This document shows, piece by piece, positions 37,631 through 50,856 of a stretch of 64,000 nt of DNA. Made by a program: the position numbers and the translations under genes. The stretch is taken from the NCBI GenBank assembly GCA_003249105.1, contig QBLT01000003.1:1-64000 (forward strand). Direction: 5' to 3'. Below the pieces are notes generated by a model. It did not search any database. It was not told the DNA's origin and saw only the letters and a list, made by a program, of their open reading frames with translations. This DNA is from Leptolyngbya sp. Its GTDB lineage: Bacteria > Cyanobacteriota > Cyanobacteriia > Phormidesmidales > Phormidesmidaceae. The first letter of the stretch is position 1. Each line of letters starts with the position of its first letter.

Positions 37631-38665
37631 TCAGAGATTTACTTGCTGGCCCGTTTCAGCGGCGATCGCGATCGCCTCCAGAACCCTGACTAGGTCAGTC
37701 GCCATCTGCCCCGCCGATATCGACGAGGGCGTATCCTTAGCGATGCAGTCCAGAAAGTGAGCGCACATTTGTTGAAGCGGCTCTAGGGGGGCGATCGCCA
37801 CAGCTTGGGTCTCAAGATCAGTGGGTACAAAAGGGGACGCTTGGGTCTGAAAGTGCCCACAGTAGAGGGTAAGGGGTTTAGCTTGAGGGCTCTCGTCGAA
37901 GACTAGGGTGCCGCGATCGCCCACCAGCGCCAGCCGCCGCTGCCGGTCGGGGTTAGCCCAGCTCACATGCACCATCACCTCTAGCAGGGTGGTGCTAACC
38001 GGGTTGGGATACATCAGCCGGAGCCAGCCCGCATCTCGCAGTTTGACCTCCGCCTCGGTTTGTAGCCACATTGGCCCCCAAGCGGCGACCGCCAAGGGAT
38101 TCTGCCCCAGCCAGTAATTCAAAATGGAAATGTCATGGATCGCAAGATCCCAAAACACATCGGCATCAGGGCGCACTGGGCCAAGATTAGTGCGGGCGGC
38201 ATACCCGTAGCGGAGTGTGCCAAGCTGCAGACATAGTTCGCGCCCCCGCTGCACCGCTGGGTGAAACAGGTAAGTGTGATCGACTATCAGCTGTCGTCGC
38301 TGGGTCTCTGCCAACTGGCAAAGGGCAGCACTGCGGTTGCTGTCTAAGGTGAGGGGCTTTTCGCTGAGCACGTGCAGGCCGGCTTTCAGGGCCGACTGAA
38401 TCATGGAGTAGTGGGTGCTGGCCGGGGTAGCAATTACCACGGCCTCTAATCTTGGGTGGGACATGGCCTCAAGCCAGTCGTCATAGCTGGCGACGCTGTC
38501 ACCTAGGGCAAAGCGATCGCGCAATTCCTCTAACCGCTGCCGGTCAGGATCGACTATCGCCACCACTCGCGCGGCGGGCAAAGTCAAAAAGTTGCGCAAC
38601 AGATGGCTACCCCAGCGGCCCAGACCAAAGATAGCGAGGTTAATAGGCTGGGGGGGAGGACTCAT
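37631..38665 (-). CDS. Gfo/Idh/MocA family oxidoreductase
   Basis: INLAIFGLGRWGSHLLRNF; VIATPASTHYSMIQSALKAGLHVLSEKPL. Confidence 0.93.
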   Translation of the reverse strand: MSPPPQPINLAIFGLGRWGSHLLRNFLTLPAARVVAIVDPDRQRLEELRDRFALGDSVASYDDWLEAMSHPRLEAVVIATPASTHYSMIQSALKAGLHVLSEKPLTLDSNRSAALCQLAETQRRQLIVDHTYLFHPAVQRGRELCLQLGTLRYGYAARTNLGPVRPDADVFWDLAIHDISILNYWLGQNPLAVAAWGPMWLQTEAEVKLRDAGWLRLMYPNPVSTTLLEVMVHVSWANPDRQRRLALVGDRGTLVFDESPQAKPLTLYCGHFQTQASPFVPTDLETQAVAIAPLEPLQQMCAHFLDCIAKDTPSSISAGQMATDLVRVLEAIAIAAETGQQVNL

Positions 38666-39377
38666 GGGTGAGGGTTTGACGCAGGCGATCGTAGGCGGCA
38701 GCGGCGGCGGCTTGCTCAGCCTGTTTTTTGGTGGGGCCGTGGCCGCTTCCCCAACAGGTTTCCCGAAACCATACGGTGGATGCATAGCGCTGGGGGTCGC
38801 CATCTACAGGCTGCTGTTCCACAGTGCGGTACAGGGGGAGGGTTTTGCTGTGGGCTTGGGTGAGTTCTTGCAGGGCCACCTTATAGTTTTGCCGGGCTGG
38901 ATCTTGGCGTACGACCGCCGCCAGTCTTAGCAGCGCATGGTCTAACCAGGTGCGCACCAACCTGAGAGTATGGATTTCTAAGTAGAGCACGGCCACCACT
39001 GCCTCTAAGGCATCGGCTAGGTGGGTTGGGCCGACCTTCATGCCAGGGGCAACAGTAAGGTAGGGGGCTAGATCTAGCTCCTGGGCCAGCTGGGCTAGGG
39101 TGCGATCGCTAATCAGCACCGATCGCACCGCCGACAGTTCCCCCACCGAAGCGCTGGGAAAATTTTCTTGCAGACATTCTGTTGCCGCCAGGCGCAGCAC
39201 CGCATCGCCCAGCAGCTCAAGCTGTTCGTAGTTGTAGGTCGCGTCTACCGACTTGTGGGTCAACGCTTGGTCAAGGCGCACCCAGTTAGTAGCACCAGCG
39301 GTGGGTAGGTCAGACTTTTGCACCCACTGCTCCAGCTGGCGCTGCCGAGATGGGGGGAGATCGGTCACAGTCAACAA
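38640..39377 (-). CDS. rnc: Ribonuclease III
   Basis: LDQALTHKSVDATYNYEQLELLGDAVLRLAATE; C-terminal dsRBD (GSGHGPTKKQAEQAAAAAAYDRL). Confidence 0.95.
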   Translation of the reverse strand: MLTVTDLPPSRQRQLEQWVQKSDLPTAGATNWVRLDQALTHKSVDATYNYEQLELLGDAVLRLAATECLQENFPSASVGELSAVRSVLISDRTLAQLAQELDLAPYLTVAPGMKVGPTHLADALEAVVAVLYLEIHTLRLVRTWLDHALLRLAAVVRQDPARQNYKVALQELTQAHSKTLPLYRTVEQQPVDGDPQRYASTVWFRETCWGSGHGPTKKQAEQAAAAAAYDRLRQTLTHESSPPAY

Positions 39378-39394
39378 ATCATCAGTAGGGAGAT

Positions 39395-39779
39395 GGAGGG
39401 AAGGAGGTAGACATAAGCCGGGTTCTGTTCCCCTGTTGCCAGGGGGGCGGTTATCTATCTGGGACGCTTGTTGCCAAGCGCCTCTTGCGGTACGTAACAG
39501 CGGGGCTGGAAAAAGACCAACCTTGCCCCTCGACCTTGCACCCGACCGGGGTTTACCGAGCCAGCACCTCTCGATGCTGCTGGTGCGCTCTTACCGCACC
39601 CTTGCACCCTTACCTGTGCCCCGAAAATTTCGAAGCCATCGGCGGTATGTTTCTGTGGCACTCTCCTCACGGTCGCCCGCACTGGGCGTTACCCAGCAGG
39701 TCTGGTCTTTCGGGAGCCCGGACTTTCCTCAGATTGGCGATCGCCAATCCGCAACCACCTGCGCTACCTCCCTCTTGTT
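39395..39779 (-). ncRNA. rnpB: RNase P RNA (bacterial type A)
   Basis: On the minus strand: …CTGAGGAAAGTCCGGGCTCCCGAAAGACC… near the 5' end, …ACAGAACCCGGCTTATGTCTACC at the 3' end; ends approximate. Confidence 0.95.
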
Positions 39780-39950
39780 AATAGTTTAAGCCCCAAGGTA
39801 GAAACGCTGCGCTAAAATAGCTGAGGCAAAGTAGGGATGCTCCTGCTGGTGTGAGCAGGGTTTGGGAAGAATGGCAGATGGGTGAGTAAGGGATGGGGCG
39901 ATCGCGCTGTCCTGACGCTATCGCTATCAGCCTACGACCCAACCAATAAA

Positions 39951-39986
39951 AAACGCCCTGGCTAACCCAAGTTAGCCAGGGCGTTT
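39951..39986 (-). terminator. Rho-independent terminator of the rpoB-rpoC1-rpoC2 cluster
   Basis: AAACGCCCTGGCTAAC-CCAA-GTTAGCCAGGGCGTTT, with a T-rich tail on the minus strand. Confidence 0.93.
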
Positions 39987-39999
39987 AAGATCAATCGTC

Positions 40000-42900
40000 C
40001 TAGAGGGCTTCGGTTTGGTCGTCGATCAAGAGATCATCGTCGATACCCTCGATACCAATCCCATTCCCCAATCCGGGGAAGTCACCGTTGCCGCGCGGAG
40101 TGCCATCATCCAGCGACATGCCGCCGATCATCTCATCGTCATTGAGCATGCTGAGGTTGCCCTCTAAGTCATAACTGCGAGCGGTGAAATCATCTAGCAC
40201 CACGTCCTGGAGCACCATGTCGTCGTCCAAAATGGCCGACTCATAGGCCGGGTCAAGTTCTGGCGCTGGCGACTCCTCATAGGCGTTGTAGCCCGTCCCG
40301 GCCGGAATCAAACGACCGATGATGACGTTCTCCTTCAGGCCGCGCAGCCAGTCCGACTTGCCTTCGATCGCCGCTTCCGTCAGCACTCGGGTGGTTTCCT
40401 GGAAGCTAGCCGCAGAGATGAAGCTATCGGTGTTCAGCGAAGCTTTCGTAATCCCCAGCAGCACCGGCGTATATTCCGCCGGTGCACCGCCCGTGATCGC
40501 CATAGCCTCGTTGACCTGCTCCACCTGGTAGATTTCTACCAGCTCACCGGGCAGCATGGTGGTATCACCGCCATCGTCAATGCGGCACTTCGACGACATC
40601 TGCCGCACAATCACCTCAGTGTGCTTGTCAGAAATGTCAATGCCCTGGGACTGATACACCGACTGCACCTCGTTCACCAGGAACGACTGCACCTCCTGTA
40701 AGGCCCCCAGCGCCGCATCATGGATGCCCATGCCCAGGCTGAGGTTGTACTTAAAGAACACCTCCAGAATCTGGTGGGGGTTGGCAGGGCCGTCGGTGAG
40801 GTGCTCAGCGGTGCTCACCCGCTGGCCGTCCGAGACAATCACATTCTGTCCAGGACTAATCGGATATTCCGTCACCACGCCATCATCTTCGATGATTTTG
40901 ACCTCGACAGTCTCGTCATCGCTATAGACTACCTGGGCATTGCCGGGGCGCTCAGACAGCACACAGGCCTCCTTGGGTTTGCGGGCCTCCAGCAGTTCCT
41001 CAATCCGGGGTAGACCCTGGATGATGTCGCCAGTTTTAGCCCGCTCAAACACCAGTAGCACCAGGTTGTCACCCCGCTGTACCAGGTCACCATCTTCAAT
41101 GTGCAGTACGGCACCGGTAGACACGCGGTAGGGACGAGCCAGCCGCAGAGAGATTTGGTCGCCGTCTATGGCGGTTACCTGGCCAGACTCTATGTGGGTC
41201 AGGCCCGGAGCCATTTCAGTATCGGCAACCACCAGATCGCCCACCTTCACCGTTGGCTCTTTGCCCTGCAGGTCGACCTTCATGCGGTCAGACTCGCGCA
41301 CAACCAGCACACGGCGAACAGCCTCTTGCCCTTCGCGAATACCGCGCACCTCACCTGCTTCTTTACAGCGAATCTCGGTGCGAGCGACGACCGCGCCCGG
41401 CTCAATCTGTTGGCCATCTTCTACTAGCAGACGGGTGACGGTGCTGCCCTGGGTTTGGTCAGCCACCACGTCACGGCGAATTACCTGAGTTTCGAGCACC
41501 ACCATTTGCAGTCGCATCAGGTCGGCATCGCTGTCGTCGGGGACCAGCTCAATGTCGGCCACGACGTGAGGTGATTCGTCTTCGATGTCGAGTACCAGCT
41601 GAGTGCGCAGCAGCTCAACTCCAACCACCGACTTCACCCGTTCCCCATCCTTAAAGGGAATCCGCTGGATGGCGCGCAGTTTGATCGAACCGGCGGCATC
41701 GGCGGCACTGTCTTGGCTGGGTACAGCGGGCTCGTTGGGCACCACGTATTCTTCCACCGGGCGAAGCAGCAGGGCGGGGCCATCGGGGGTTTCAACATAC
41801 TCGACGTAGCGCAGGGCGTCGGCCACCAGGCCCGGCATCACCTCTTCGCCAGCGTTGACCAGCGTGCCGTCGCGATCCATCACGTCCTCAGGGGCATCCA
41901 CCATGTGAATGTCGCCGGGCTTGACCAAGATCTCGCGCAGAATGTCGTTCTTTTGGGTGACTTCGACCACGCCGCTGTTTTGGCAGAAGATGTCTTTAAC
42001 AACCTCAGTGCCCGCTTCCAGGTACTGGCCGTCTTCCACCATCAGCAGAGAAATGTCTTTGTTGACCTCGTGGGCCTCCTCAGGAATCCACAGCAGGGTA
42101 CCACCCTGAACGACTTCATAGCCCTGCTTCCCCTTACCTTTTTTGGCTACATCGACCCCCGCAAACTTGACGATACCGCCAGTTTGGGTGTGGAAGCGAT
42201 CGTCTTCGAGTTCAGCAATCACCTGGCCGCTGGTGACCTTGGCCCCCGGTGTGGCAATCAGAGAAAACCGCTGACCATGAGCAGTCTCAATGAAGTAGTG
42301 CTCCCGACCCTGACCCTGTTCCTTGCGTACATGGGCTTGGTCAAGCATGACGGAGGCAGTGATGATTTCAACCTCGCGAGTGCCTTTTTCGTCGTCGGCT
42401 TCGGGCAAACGGACCAAACCACCCCGTTCAGTGGTGAGTTTGGTCTCGGCTAGGGTGTCATCGGCGTTGACGTAGTCGCCGTTGCGCACCACAGGCTCCG
42501 CACTGGGAGGTAGGTTGTAAACATCACCGGCTAGCACCCACAATAGACCGCCCCGCTGGGCTAGGCGGGTGGTGTTGCCCTGACGGTCGGTTTTTTCTTC
42601 CTGCACTAGACCGGCGAATTTCACCTCCCCAGCCAAGTCGGAGGTCACGTCCTTGGTAGCCTTCTCGGTCACTTTGCGGGTGCGCCCTGCGGAGGGTAGC
42701 TCAGCCAAGAGCTGATCCTTTTGGACGGTTTCACCGTCATCGACAAACAGAATCGTGCCCTGGGGTAGCGATTCAGATTTGTTCTTGCCGCTGCCCTCAA
42801 TCACCACATCAGCGTTCGACTCGATCATCAACGCATCCTCGCCGTAGCGGGTGCGGAAGGCACGGGTCTTCAGATTTTTAGGCAGCTTGACGGTGCCGTC

Positions 42901-43989
42901 TTTGCTAGCCCGGATGCGGGGGGCCACTTCGCCGGTAAAGGTACCGCCGGTGTGGAAGGTGCGCATGGTCATCTGGGTGCCGGGCTCGCCGATGGACTGG
43001 GCGGCAATGATGCCCACGGCTTCGCCCAGGTCAACCATTTCAGAGTGAGCCAGGCTCCAGCCGTAGCAGAGGCGGCAGACGGAGCGGGTGGCTTCGCAGG
43101 TGAGGGGCGATCGCACCACTACGCCTTCAACTCCAGCCTCAGCCAGCATTTCCGCCGTCTCTGGAGATACGGGATGGTCTTTCTCCAGCAGCACCTCGCC
43201 AGTTTTAGGATGCACCACATCTTCGGCCACCACCCGGCCCAGCAGACGATTCTCCAAAGGAATCAGGATCCGCTCACCGTCGGTCATACTGCGCAGGGGA
43301 ATACCGCGGGTCGTACCGCAGTCATGTTCCCGGATGATCACATCCTGGGAAACGTCTACGAGACGACGGGTGAGATAGCCTGAGTCGGCGGTTCGAAGCG
43401 CCGTATCGACCAGACCCTTCCGGGCTCCGTAGGAGGAGATCACGTACTCCGTAACGGTCAACCCCTCGCGGAAGTTGGTCTTAATCGGTAGGTCGATGAT
43501 TTCCCCCTGAGGGTTGGCCATCAGACCCCGCATACCCACCAGTTGGCGCACCTGGGAGATGTTTCCTCGGGCTCCCGAGAAGGCCATCATGTACACCGAG
43601 TTGAGAGGGTTGTTTTCCTTAAAGTTCTTCACCACCTGGTCCTTCAGCTCTTCGCTGGTGTCGTTCCAGGTGTCAATTACCTTAGTGAGCCGCTCTACTT
43701 CAGTGATTTCGCCGCGCGTGTACCGCTCTTCGGTAATGCGAATGTCTTCTTCGGCAGCGGCCAGCATGCCCTTTTTCTCCTGGGGTACCTGGAGATCTTC
43801 CACGCTAATGGAGACCCCAGCCCGGGTGGCGTACTTAAAGCCCAAGTCTTTGATGCGATCGGCCATCTGCGACGTGCGGGCGGTGCCGTAGTGGGTAAAC
43901 GACCAGGAGATCAGCTTTTTGAGCTGCTTCTTATCGATAATCCGGTTCCGAAAGGTCAGAGAGGTTTGAGGTGCCCCTTGCTCAGCCAT
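40000..43989 (-). CDS. rpoC2: DNA-directed RNA polymerase subunit beta' (C-terminal part)
   Basis: Cyanobacterial split beta'; [21 protein letters not shown]-type motif ([23 protein letters not shown]). Confidence 0.98.
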   Translation of the reverse strand: MAEQGAPQTSLTFRNRIIDKKQLKKLISWSFTHYGTARTSQMADRIKDLGFKYATRAGVSISVEDLQVPQEKKGMLAAAEEDIRITEERYTRGEITEVERLTKVIDTWNDTSEELKDQVVKNFKENNPLNSVYMMAFSGARGNISQVRQLVGMRGLMANPQGEIIDLPIKTNFREGLTVTEYVISSYGARKGLVDTALRTADSGYLTRRLVDVSQDVIIREHDCGTTRGIPLRSMTDGERILIPLENRLLGRVVAEDVVHPKTGEVLLEKDHPVSPETAEMLAEAGVEGVVVRSPLTCEATRSVCRLCYGWSLAHSEMVDLGEAVGIIAAQSIGEPGTQMTMRTFHTGGTFTGEVAPRIRASKDGTVKLPKNLKTRAFRTRYGEDALMIESNADVVIEGSGKNKSESLPQGTILFVDDGETVQKDQLLAELPSAGRTRKVTEKATKDVTSDLAGEVKFAGLVQEEKTDRQGNTTRLAQRGGLLWVLAGDVYNLPPSAEPVVRNGDYVNADDTLAETKLTTERGGLVRLPEADDEKGTREVEIITASVMLDQAHVRKEQGQGREHYFIETAHGQRFSLIATPGAKVTSGQVIAELEDDRFHTQTGGIVKFAGVDVAKKGKGKQGYEVVQGGTLLWIPEEAHEVNKDISLLMVEDGQYLEAGTEVVKDIFCQNSGVVEVTQKNDILREILVKPGDIHMVDAPEDVMDRDGTLVNAGEEVMPGLVADALRYVEYVETPDGPALLLRPVEEYVVPNEPAVPSQDSAADAAGSIKLRAIQRIPFKDGERVKSVVGVELLRTQLVLDIEDESPHVVADIELVPDDSDADLMRLQMVVLETQVIRRDVVADQTQGSTVTRLLVEDGQQIEPGAVVARTEIRCKEAGEVRGIREGQEAVRRVLVVRESDRMKVDLQGKEPTVKVGDLVVADTEMAPGLTHIESGQVTAIDGDQISLRLARPYRVSTGAVLHIEDGDLVQRGDNLVLLVFERAKTGDIIQGLPRIEELLEARKPKEACVLSERPGNAQVVYSDDETVEVKIIEDDGVVTEYPISPGQNVIVSDGQRVSTAEHLTDGPANPHQILEVFFKYNLSLGMGIHDAALGALQEVQSFLVNEVQSVYQSQGIDISDKHTEVIVRQMSSKCRIDDGGDTTMLPGELVEIYQVEQVNEAMAITGGAPAEYTPVLLGITKASLNTDSFISAASFQETTRVLTEAAIEGKSDWLRGLKENVIIGRLIPAGTGYNAYEESPAPELDPAYESAILDDDMVLQDVVLDDFTARSYDLEGNLSMLNDDEMIGGMSLDDGTPRGNGDFPGLGNGIGIEGIDDDLLIDDQTEAL

Positions 43990-44044
43990 AGGTTTCGCCC
44001 TTGTGTAGTGATGTTCGTGCTGTGTCGGTGGTGTGGTGTGGCCT

Positions 44045-45919
44045 CTAGCCTGCGATCGCGTCGAGCACCGCCTTGTTGTAGATAATGCGGCCCGCCGTGG
44101 TCTTGATGTACTGGGAGATTAACTGGCCTTCGCTGTCTACCCGCACTCGGCGATCGGGGTAAATTTCGGTAATGCTGCCATCTTCAGACTCCATCCGCTC
44201 TGGGGACGTGTTTTTAGGCTGGTCAGACTCTACCTCGCCGTCAAACCGCAGCCAGACCTTGGCATGGAGATCCACCAATCCCTGCTCGAAAGCCATAATG
44301 GCATCTTCCATGCTGCCGAAGTAGTGGCCCTCGCCCTTAGTGGCGTCAGGGTTTTCCGCCGTCAGGTAGTAGCAGCCCAGCACCATATCCTGCGATGGGG
44401 TAATAATGGGCTGGCCAGTAGCAGGCGACAGCACATTATTCGAAGCCAGCATCAGCAGCCGTGCCTCCGACTGCGCCTCAAGGGACAACGGTACGTGCAC
44501 CGCCATCTGGTCACCGTCAAAGTCAGCGTTAAAGGCTGGACACACCAGCGGGTGCAGCTGAATCGCTCGCCCTTCCACCAGAATGGGTTCGAACGCCTGA
44601 ATCCCCAAACGGTGCAGCGTCGGAGCCCGGTTGAGCATCACCGGGTGGCTCTCAATCACCTCTTCCAGCACGTCCCACACACTAGGGTCGTTGTGCTGAA
44701 TCAGCTTTTTCGCCGCCTTGATGTTGTTGACCAGACCCTGGCGAATCAGCCGGTGGATCACAAAGGGCTGAAACAGTTCGATCGCCATCTCCCGAGGCAA
44801 CCCGCACTGGTGAATTTGCAGCTTAGGTCCCACGACAATTACAGAACGACCCGAGTAGTCAACCCGCTTACCCAAGAGGTTCTGCCGGAAGCGCCCCTGC
44901 TTACCTTCGATAATGTCGGAGAGTGACTTCAGCGGGCGATTGTTGGCCCCCACCACCGTGCGACCCCGGCGACCGTTGTCGATCAGCGCATCCACCGCCT
45001 CTTGCAGCATCCGCTTTTCGTTGCGAACGATAATTTCAGGAGCCAGAATCTCCTGAAGGCGAGCCAGTCGGTTGTTGCGGTTGATCACCCGCCGGTAGAG
45101 ATCGTTCAGGTCAGAGGTTGCAAAGCGACCCCCGTCTAGCTGAACCATCGGCCGTAAATCGGGCGGAATCACCGGAATCACGTCCAGCACCATCCACTCG
45201 GTCTTAGAGCCCGTGGCGATGAAGTTGTCAATCACCCGCAGGCGCTTGATCAACTTGGCTCGCTTCTGACCCTTGGAGTTGGCGATGTCTTCCCGCAGCT
45301 TCTCCGCTGTGGCTTCTAGCTCCAAATCCTCCAGCAGTCGCTGGAGGGCTTCAGCACCAATGCCGACCTCTACCCCAGCCAGCTCAGTCTCTTCGTCGTA
45401 GAGCTGATCTTCAATCTCGATCCACTGATCTTCAGTCAGCAGCTGCTTATAGCTGAGATTCTCAGCATTGCCCGCATCCAGCACCACGTAGGCGTTGAAG
45501 TAGACAATCTGCTCCACGTCCCGCAGGGGCATATCGAGCAAAATGGCGATGTAGCTCGGGATGCCCTTCAAGTACCACACGTGGGCCACCGGAGCGGCCA
45601 GCTTGATGTAGCCCATGCGGTGGCGACGCACCCGCGATTCAGTCACCTCTACACCACAGCGCTCGCACACAATGCCGCGATGGCGCACACGCTTGTACTT
45701 ACCACAGTGGCATTCCCAATCCTTAGCGGGGCCAAAGATGCGCTCACAGAACAGCCCGTCCATTTCAGGCTTGAGAGTGCGGTAGTTAATGGTTTCAGGC
45801 TTGGTTACTTCGCCCACGATTTGCCCGTTGGGCAGGGTACGTTCCCCCCACTGGCGAATGCGTTCGGGGGAGGCTAATCCGATTTTGACGTAGTCAAACC
45901 GTTGTTCTAGCTTGGCCAT
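44045..45919 (-). CDS. rpoC1: DNA-directed RNA polymerase subunit gamma (N-terminal beta')
   Basis: [16 protein letters not shown] catalytic motif; [23 protein letters not shown]. Confidence 0.98.
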   Translation of the reverse strand: MAKLEQRFDYVKIGLASPERIRQWGERTLPNGQIVGEVTKPETINYRTLKPEMDGLFCERIFGPAKDWECHCGKYKRVRHRGIVCERCGVEVTESRVRRHRMGYIKLAAPVAHVWYLKGIPSYIAILLDMPLRDVEQIVYFNAYVVLDAGNAENLSYKQLLTEDQWIEIEDQLYDEETELAGVEVGIGAEALQRLLEDLELEATAEKLREDIANSKGQKRAKLIKRLRVIDNFIATGSKTEWMVLDVIPVIPPDLRPMVQLDGGRFATSDLNDLYRRVINRNNRLARLQEILAPEIIVRNEKRMLQEAVDALIDNGRRGRTVVGANNRPLKSLSDIIEGKQGRFRQNLLGKRVDYSGRSVIVVGPKLQIHQCGLPREMAIELFQPFVIHRLIRQGLVNNIKAAKKLIQHNDPSVWDVLEEVIESHPVMLNRAPTLHRLGIQAFEPILVEGRAIQLHPLVCPAFNADFDGDQMAVHVPLSLEAQSEARLLMLASNNVLSPATGQPIITPSQDMVLGCYYLTAENPDATKGEGHYFGSMEDAIMAFEQGLVDLHAKVWLRFDGEVESDQPKNTSPERMESEDGSITEIYPDRRVRVDSEGQLISQYIKTTAGRIIYNKAVLDAIAG

Positions 45920-46022
45920 GCTGGGTTATTTTCCTTGTAAGCGCGCTCGGTCTGATCAATGCAGGTTAGGCCGACCTCCGGAACTGGGTCAGACACAATT
46001 CCGGGGTCGGATCAGGGACAGG

Positions 46023-49000
46023 CTAGTCTTCTACTTCCTCTAGCTCTTCATCCCGGGCGATGGACTCATAGGTGGGGCGAGAAGGGGTACGGCGACTGTT
46101 GACGTCGGCCATAAGATCCACTTCGGTATCGCGACTGGTGCCGTCTTCGCGAGTTTCTACCTTATGCACCGCAATGTCTAAACAGAGGGACTGTAGCTCT
46201 CGCATCAGCACCTTAAAGGACTCAGGAGTACCTGGTCGAGGAATCGACTTGCCCTTGACGATCGCATTGAGCGCCTCATTGCGCCCCTGCATATCGTCCG
46301 ACTTGACCGTCAGCAACTCCTGGAGCGTGTAGGCTGCCCCAAAGGCTTCCAAGGCCCAAACTTCCATTTCTCCAAAGCGCTGGCCACCCTGCTGGGCCTT
46401 GCCACCCAGAGGCTGCTGAGTCACCAGAGAGTAAGGGCCGGTAGAACGGGCGTGGATCTTGTCGTCGACCAGGTGCACCAGCTTCAGCATGTAGGCTCTA
46501 CCGACGGTAATAGCCTTGTCAAAAGCTTCACCGGTACGACCGTCCCGCAACACAATTTTGCCGGGGTCGTCAGGGTTGAAGATCCAGTCTTTGCCGCTGG
46601 TTTCTCGGGCCTCCATCAGCTTGCCGTGAGTAGAGTTGCGAGAGGCCTCCTCTCCGTACATCTCGTCGAAGGGAATCACCTTGAAGCGACAATCAAGGTT
46701 GTCGGCAGCCCAGCCCAGCAGGCACTCAAACACCTGCCCCACATTCATCCGCGAAGGTACCCCCAGGGGGTTGAGGGCAATATCAATTGGGGTGCCATCG
46801 GGCAGATATGGCATATCTTCAATGGGCAAAATACGGGAAATAATTCCCTTGTTGCCGTGGCGACCAGCCATCTTGTCGCCCACCTGAATCTTGCGCTTTT
46901 GGGCCACATAGACCCGCACCACCATGTTGGCACCGGGGGGCAGCTCATCGCCCTGCTCTCGAGTAAACACCCGCACATCGACGACCCGGCCTTTCTCTCC
47001 GTTGGGCACTCGTAGGGAGTTGTCGCGCACATCTCGGGCTTTTTCACCAAAGATGGCCCGCAGCAGCTTCTCTTCAGGGGGTTGGTCAGACTCGCCCTTA
47101 GGCGTGACCTTGCCCACCAGAATGTCGCCCGACTCTACCCAGGCTCCGATGCGAATGATCCCAGTTTCATCCAGCTGGCGCAGGGCATCTTCCCCAACGT
47201 TGGGAATTTCCCGAGTAATTTCCTCTGGGCCAAGCTTGGTCTGGCGGGCCTCGATCTCAAACTTCTCCACGTGAATTGAGGTGTAGACATCGTCGTACAC
47301 CAAACGCTCGCTGAGTAGAATAGCGTCCTCGTAGTTGTAGCCTTCCCAGGGCATATAGGCGACCAAAACGTTCTGCCCCAGGGCCAGTTCACCGCCTTCG
47401 GTAGCCGAACCGTCGGCCAACACCTGGCCCGACTGCACCTTCTCCCCAGGGAATACAATGGGGCGCTGGTTCAGACAGGTATCTTGGTTAGAGCGCTGGT
47501 ACTTTTGCAGTTCGTACTCGTGGACGTTGCCCTCAGGGTCACGAACCTTAATTAGGTCAGCATCCAGATAGACAATCTCCCCGTCGGTGCGACTGATGAT
47601 CACCATACCGGAGTCGCGGGCGGCCTGGGCTTCTAGACCAGTGCCCACCAGAGGCCGCTCGGGCTGAAGCAGCGGCACGGCCTGGCGCTGCATGTTAGAA
47701 CCCATCAGGGCTCGGTTAGCATCATCGTGCTCTAGGAAAGGAATTAGCGAGGTTGCTACAGAGATAATCTGTACGGGCGACACCGCGACATAGTCCACCT
47801 CAGTGGAATCAGTAGTGGTGAAGTCTTGGCGATAGCGCACCGGAATCGTGCTGCCAATGATGTATCCGTTTTCATCAGTGGCAATGTCACCAGGAGCAAC
47901 CCGTAGATCGTCTTCCTCATCGGCGGTCATATAAATGGGCTCGACGTCTTTAAAGACCCGACCGTTCTCAGCTTTGAAGAAGGGGGTTTCAATAAAGCCA
48001 AATTCATTCACTCGGGCGTGAGTCGCCAGAGAGCCAATCAGTCCGGCGTTGGGGCCTTCCGGAGTCTCAATGGGGCAGATGCGTCCGTAGTGGGAGGGGT
48101 GAATATCCCGCACGGCGAAACCGGCCCGCTCTCGGGTGAGACCGCCAGGGCCGAGGGCGCTAATGCGTCGCTTGTGGGTTAGCTCGGCCAGAGGGTTGGT
48201 TTGATCCATAAACTGGGAGAGCTGGCTGGAGCCAAAGAACTCTTTAATGGCAGCCACCAGAGGCTTCGGGTTAACCAGAGAGGCTGGGGTCAGCGAGTCT
48301 GAGTCAGAAACGGTCATGCGTTCCCGAATAATGCGCTCTAGGCGGTTAAGACCTACCCGAACCTGGTTTTGCAGCAGCTCACCTACGGAACGCACCCGGC
48401 GGTTACCGAGGTGGTCAATGTCGTCGATAGAGCCGATATCAAATTCGAGGTTGATCAGGTAGTCAATCGCCGACAGAATGTCTGTCGGAGTCAATACCCG
48501 AGTGGCATCGGGTACGTTAAGACGCAGCTTGCGGTTGAGCTTGTAGCGTCCTACCCGACCCAGGTCGTAACGTTTTGGATCAGAGAAGCGCGAGTGCAGC
48601 AATTGCTCACCGCCAGCCACGGTGGGAGGTTCTCCGGGACGCAGCTTGCGGTAAAGCTCTAGCAGGGCCTCTTCTTCGCTGAACTGGCCCTCTTTCTCAA
48701 TAGTTTTTTGGAAGTAGTCGGGGTGACGCAGAGAGTCAAAGATCTCGTTGTCGGTTAGCCCTAATGCCTTGAGCAGCACCTGGGCCGATAGCTTGCGGGT
48801 CTTGTCGATGCGAACCCAGACCAGGTCGTTTTTATCGGTCTCAAACTTAAGCCAGGCTCCCCGGTTGGGGATCAGGTTAGCGTTGTAGGTGCGGCGACCG
48901 TTTTTGTCGGTCTCGGCCTTGTAGTAAACCCCAGGGCTACGCACAATCTGGTTGACGATAACTCGCTCTGCACCGTTGATGATGAAGGTGCCGCGATCGG

Positions 49001-49331
49001 TCATTAAAGGCAAGTCGCCAATGAAGACTTCCTGTTCTTTAATCTCCCCAGTTTCCTTGTTAATTAGCCGGGTGGGCACGTACATCTGCACGGCGTAGGT
49101 GGCATCCCGCCGCTTAGCCTCGTCAACGTCATACTTAGGGCTTTTGAGCTTGTACTGCTTGCCGAGGAAATGCAGCTCAAGTTTGCCGGTATAGTCGGTA
49201 ATAGGAGAAAAGCTTTCCAGCTCTTCGATCAACCCTTCTTCTAGGAACCAGCGAAAACTAGACCGCTGAATTTCTACCAGGTCAGGCAGGACAAAGTTGG
49301 GGGGAGCTTGGTAAACGGTGGTTTCAGTCAT
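46023..49331 (-). CDS. rpoB: DNA-directed RNA polymerase subunit beta
   Basis: RpoB motifs ([32 protein letters not shown]); start [11 protein letters not shown]. Confidence 0.98.
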   Translation of the reverse strand: MTETTVYQAPPNFVLPDLVEIQRSSFRWFLEEGLIEELESFSPITDYTGKLELHFLGKQYKLKSPKYDVDEAKRRDATYAVQMYVPTRLINKETGEIKEQEVFIGDLPLMTDRGTFIINGAERVIVNQIVRSPGVYYKAETDKNGRRTYNANLIPNRGAWLKFETDKNDLVWVRIDKTRKLSAQVLLKALGLTDNEIFDSLRHPDYFQKTIEKEGQFSEEEALLELYRKLRPGEPPTVAGGEQLLHSRFSDPKRYDLGRVGRYKLNRKLRLNVPDATRVLTPTDILSAIDYLINLEFDIGSIDDIDHLGNRRVRSVGELLQNQVRVGLNRLERIIRERMTVSDSDSLTPASLVNPKPLVAAIKEFFGSSQLSQFMDQTNPLAELTHKRRISALGPGGLTRERAGFAVRDIHPSHYGRICPIETPEGPNAGLIGSLATHARVNEFGFIETPFFKAENGRVFKDVEPIYMTADEEDDLRVAPGDIATDENGYIIGSTIPVRYRQDFTTTDSTEVDYVAVSPVQIISVATSLIPFLEHDDANRALMGSNMQRQAVPLLQPERPLVGTGLEAQAARDSGMVIISRTDGEIVYLDADLIKVRDPEGNVHEYELQKYQRSNQDTCLNQRPIVFPGEKVQSGQVLADGSATEGGELALGQNVLVAYMPWEGYNYEDAILLSERLVYDDVYTSIHVEKFEIEARQTKLGPEEITREIPNVGEDALRQLDETGIIRIGAWVESGDILVGKVTPKGESDQPPEEKLLRAIFGEKARDVRDNSLRVPNGEKGRVVDVRVFTREQGDELPPGANMVVRVYVAQKRKIQVGDKMAGRHGNKGIISRILPIEDMPYLPDGTPIDIALNPLGVPSRMNVGQVFECLLGWAADNLDCRFKVIPFDEMYGEEASRNSTHGKLMEARETSGKDWIFNPDDPGKIVLRDGRTGEAFDKAITVGRAYMLKLVHLVDDKIHARSTGPYSLVTQQPLGGKAQQGGQRFGEMEVWALEAFGAAYTLQELLTVKSDDMQGRNEALNAIVKGKSIPRPGTPESFKVLMRELQSLCLDIAVHKVETREDGTSRDTEVDLMADVNSRRTPSRPTYESIARDEELEEVED

Positions 49332-49436
49332 GGGTCTCCTAGTGCAGGTTGGCCAGGTGCAGGTGGCCAAGATCAACGACGCGTCTGGAACAGCAGGCAA
49401 CAGCGAACAAATTGCCTTTTTAATTAAGCTAACGGC

Positions 49437-50279
49437 CTAACCGCCCGCTGGGGTCGGAAGACGAAATGTATCGGCATCAGCGGAGGAAAATATAAGGGAC
49501 TTGGGTAGGTTAAACAACGTCACAGCGTTACAAGTAGTGGTTTGGGCTAAATCCTCGAACTCAATCTGGCGCAGCTCAGCTAGGTGGGCCGCAACATGAT
49601 GTACAAAGGCTGGCTGATTGCGTCGCTCCTTGCGGCGAGGCTCAGGGGTAAGAAAGGGACAGTCGGTTTCGACCAACAGTCGATCGCTGGGCACCATCTG
49701 GGCTGAAGCCTTCACCTGATGGGCATTCTTAAAGGTAACGATGCCGCTAAAGCTGATATAGAAGCCCAGATCTAAAAACGTTTGGGTTTCTTCTGGGGTG
49801 CCTGACCAGCAATGCATTACACCAGTAATAGGCCCAACGGCTCGCTGAAACTCTTGAATTACTTCAGCAGTAGCTAAGGCCGCATCTCGACAGTGAACGA
49901 TAACCGGCAGACCTTGGCGGCGGGCAATGGTCAACTGCTGCCAGAAGGCTTCGCGCTGCACGGTTTCATCATCGGCTTTATAAAAGTCGAGGCCGGTTTC
50001 GCCAATGGCTACGACTCGACTGTCCGAAGCCGCTAGCTGAGCAATTTGATCTGCCGTAACGCTACTCCACTTGTCCATATCGAGGGGATGAAGCCCCACC
50101 GATAAAAACAGCTCTGGGATACGATCGGCAATTCGCTGCATTGTCGAAAACTCCCCTGGCTCTACGCAGGAATGTACCAAAGCCAAAACCCCGGCCTGTC
50201 GCCAGGCCTGGGTTAGTTCGTCAAGATCCCCAGCGAACGTTTCAAAGTTGAGATGTACGTGGGTATCAACCAGAGGCAT
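49437..50279 (-). CDS. TatD family hydrolase
   Basis: [44 protein letters not shown]-like motif. Confidence 0.93.
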   Translation of the reverse strand: MPLVDTHVHLNFETFAGDLDELTQAWRQAGVLALVHSCVEPGEFSTMQRIADRIPELFLSVGLHPLDMDKWSSVTADQIAQLAASDSRVVAIGETGLDFYKADDETVQREAFWQQLTIARRQGLPVIVHCRDAALATAEVIQEFQRAVGPITGVMHCWSGTPEETQTFLDLGFYISFSGIVTFKNAHQVKASAQMVPSDRLLVETDCPFLTPEPRRKERRNQPAFVHHVAAHLAELRQIEFEDLAQTTTCNAVTLFNLPKSLIFSSADADTFRLPTPAGG

Positions 50280-50330
50280 AGGGAATGCAGCGACAAAAAC
50301 GGCAGGCAGCGTAGGTCAGCCCAAGGATGC

Positions 50331-50633
50331 CTAAGACGCAGCTCCCGCCGTCTCCTGAGCCTTGAGCACTCGCGCGATGCGTGACTTCTTACGCGCCCCT
50401 GTGTTGGGGTGAAGCACGCCACGCTTAACAGCTTTATCGATCTTGCTGTAGGCGGCGGCCATGGTCGATTCGACCTGTTTGAGAGAGTCGGGGCTAGGGT
50501 CAGCCTGATGAGCCTCGACCGCTGCGAGGTAGTTTTTGGTTAAGGTTTTAACCGCTGATTTGTAGGATCGGTTATGGAGCCGATTGCGCTCGGCAACTTC
50601 AATTCGTTTCAGTGCAGACTTAATGTTTGCCAC
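50331..50633 (-). CDS. rpsT: 30S ribosomal protein S20 (GTG start)
   Basis: [29 protein letters not shown]…[22 protein letters not shown] at 50633. Confidence 0.95.
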   Translation of the reverse strand: MANIKSALKRIEVAERNRLHNRSYKSAVKTLTKNYLAAVEAHQADPSPDSLKQVESTMAAAYSKIDKAVKRGVLHPNTGARKKSRIARVLKAQETAGAAS

Positions 50634-50856
50634 AGTTCGCCCTAGCTTAACAAGATTAATTGACTGGATAAAACATGTTAGCACCTAACAGCGCCATTGG
50701 TGTAATTGAATGCATTGGTTTCCTGCCAAATTGGTCTTTAGATCGACTAGGATGTTAGAACACTGGCGTTGACGGCTTTTCGGGGACATTTTACCTCCCT
50801 TTAAGGGTCAACCTAGCCGACTGCACCTTGCTGGCTTATCGGGATTCCTAGCTGTA

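Noticed and set aside
39253-39789. 178-aa + strand ORF (and 39485-39781, 39455-39682) over rnpB
   Set aside because: Overlaps the RNase P RNA gene and the rnc start; conserved RNA motifs explain the sequence.
41713-42453. 246-aa ORF antisense to rpoC2
   Set aside because: rpoC2 is certain and occupies the opposite strand; no supporting motif.
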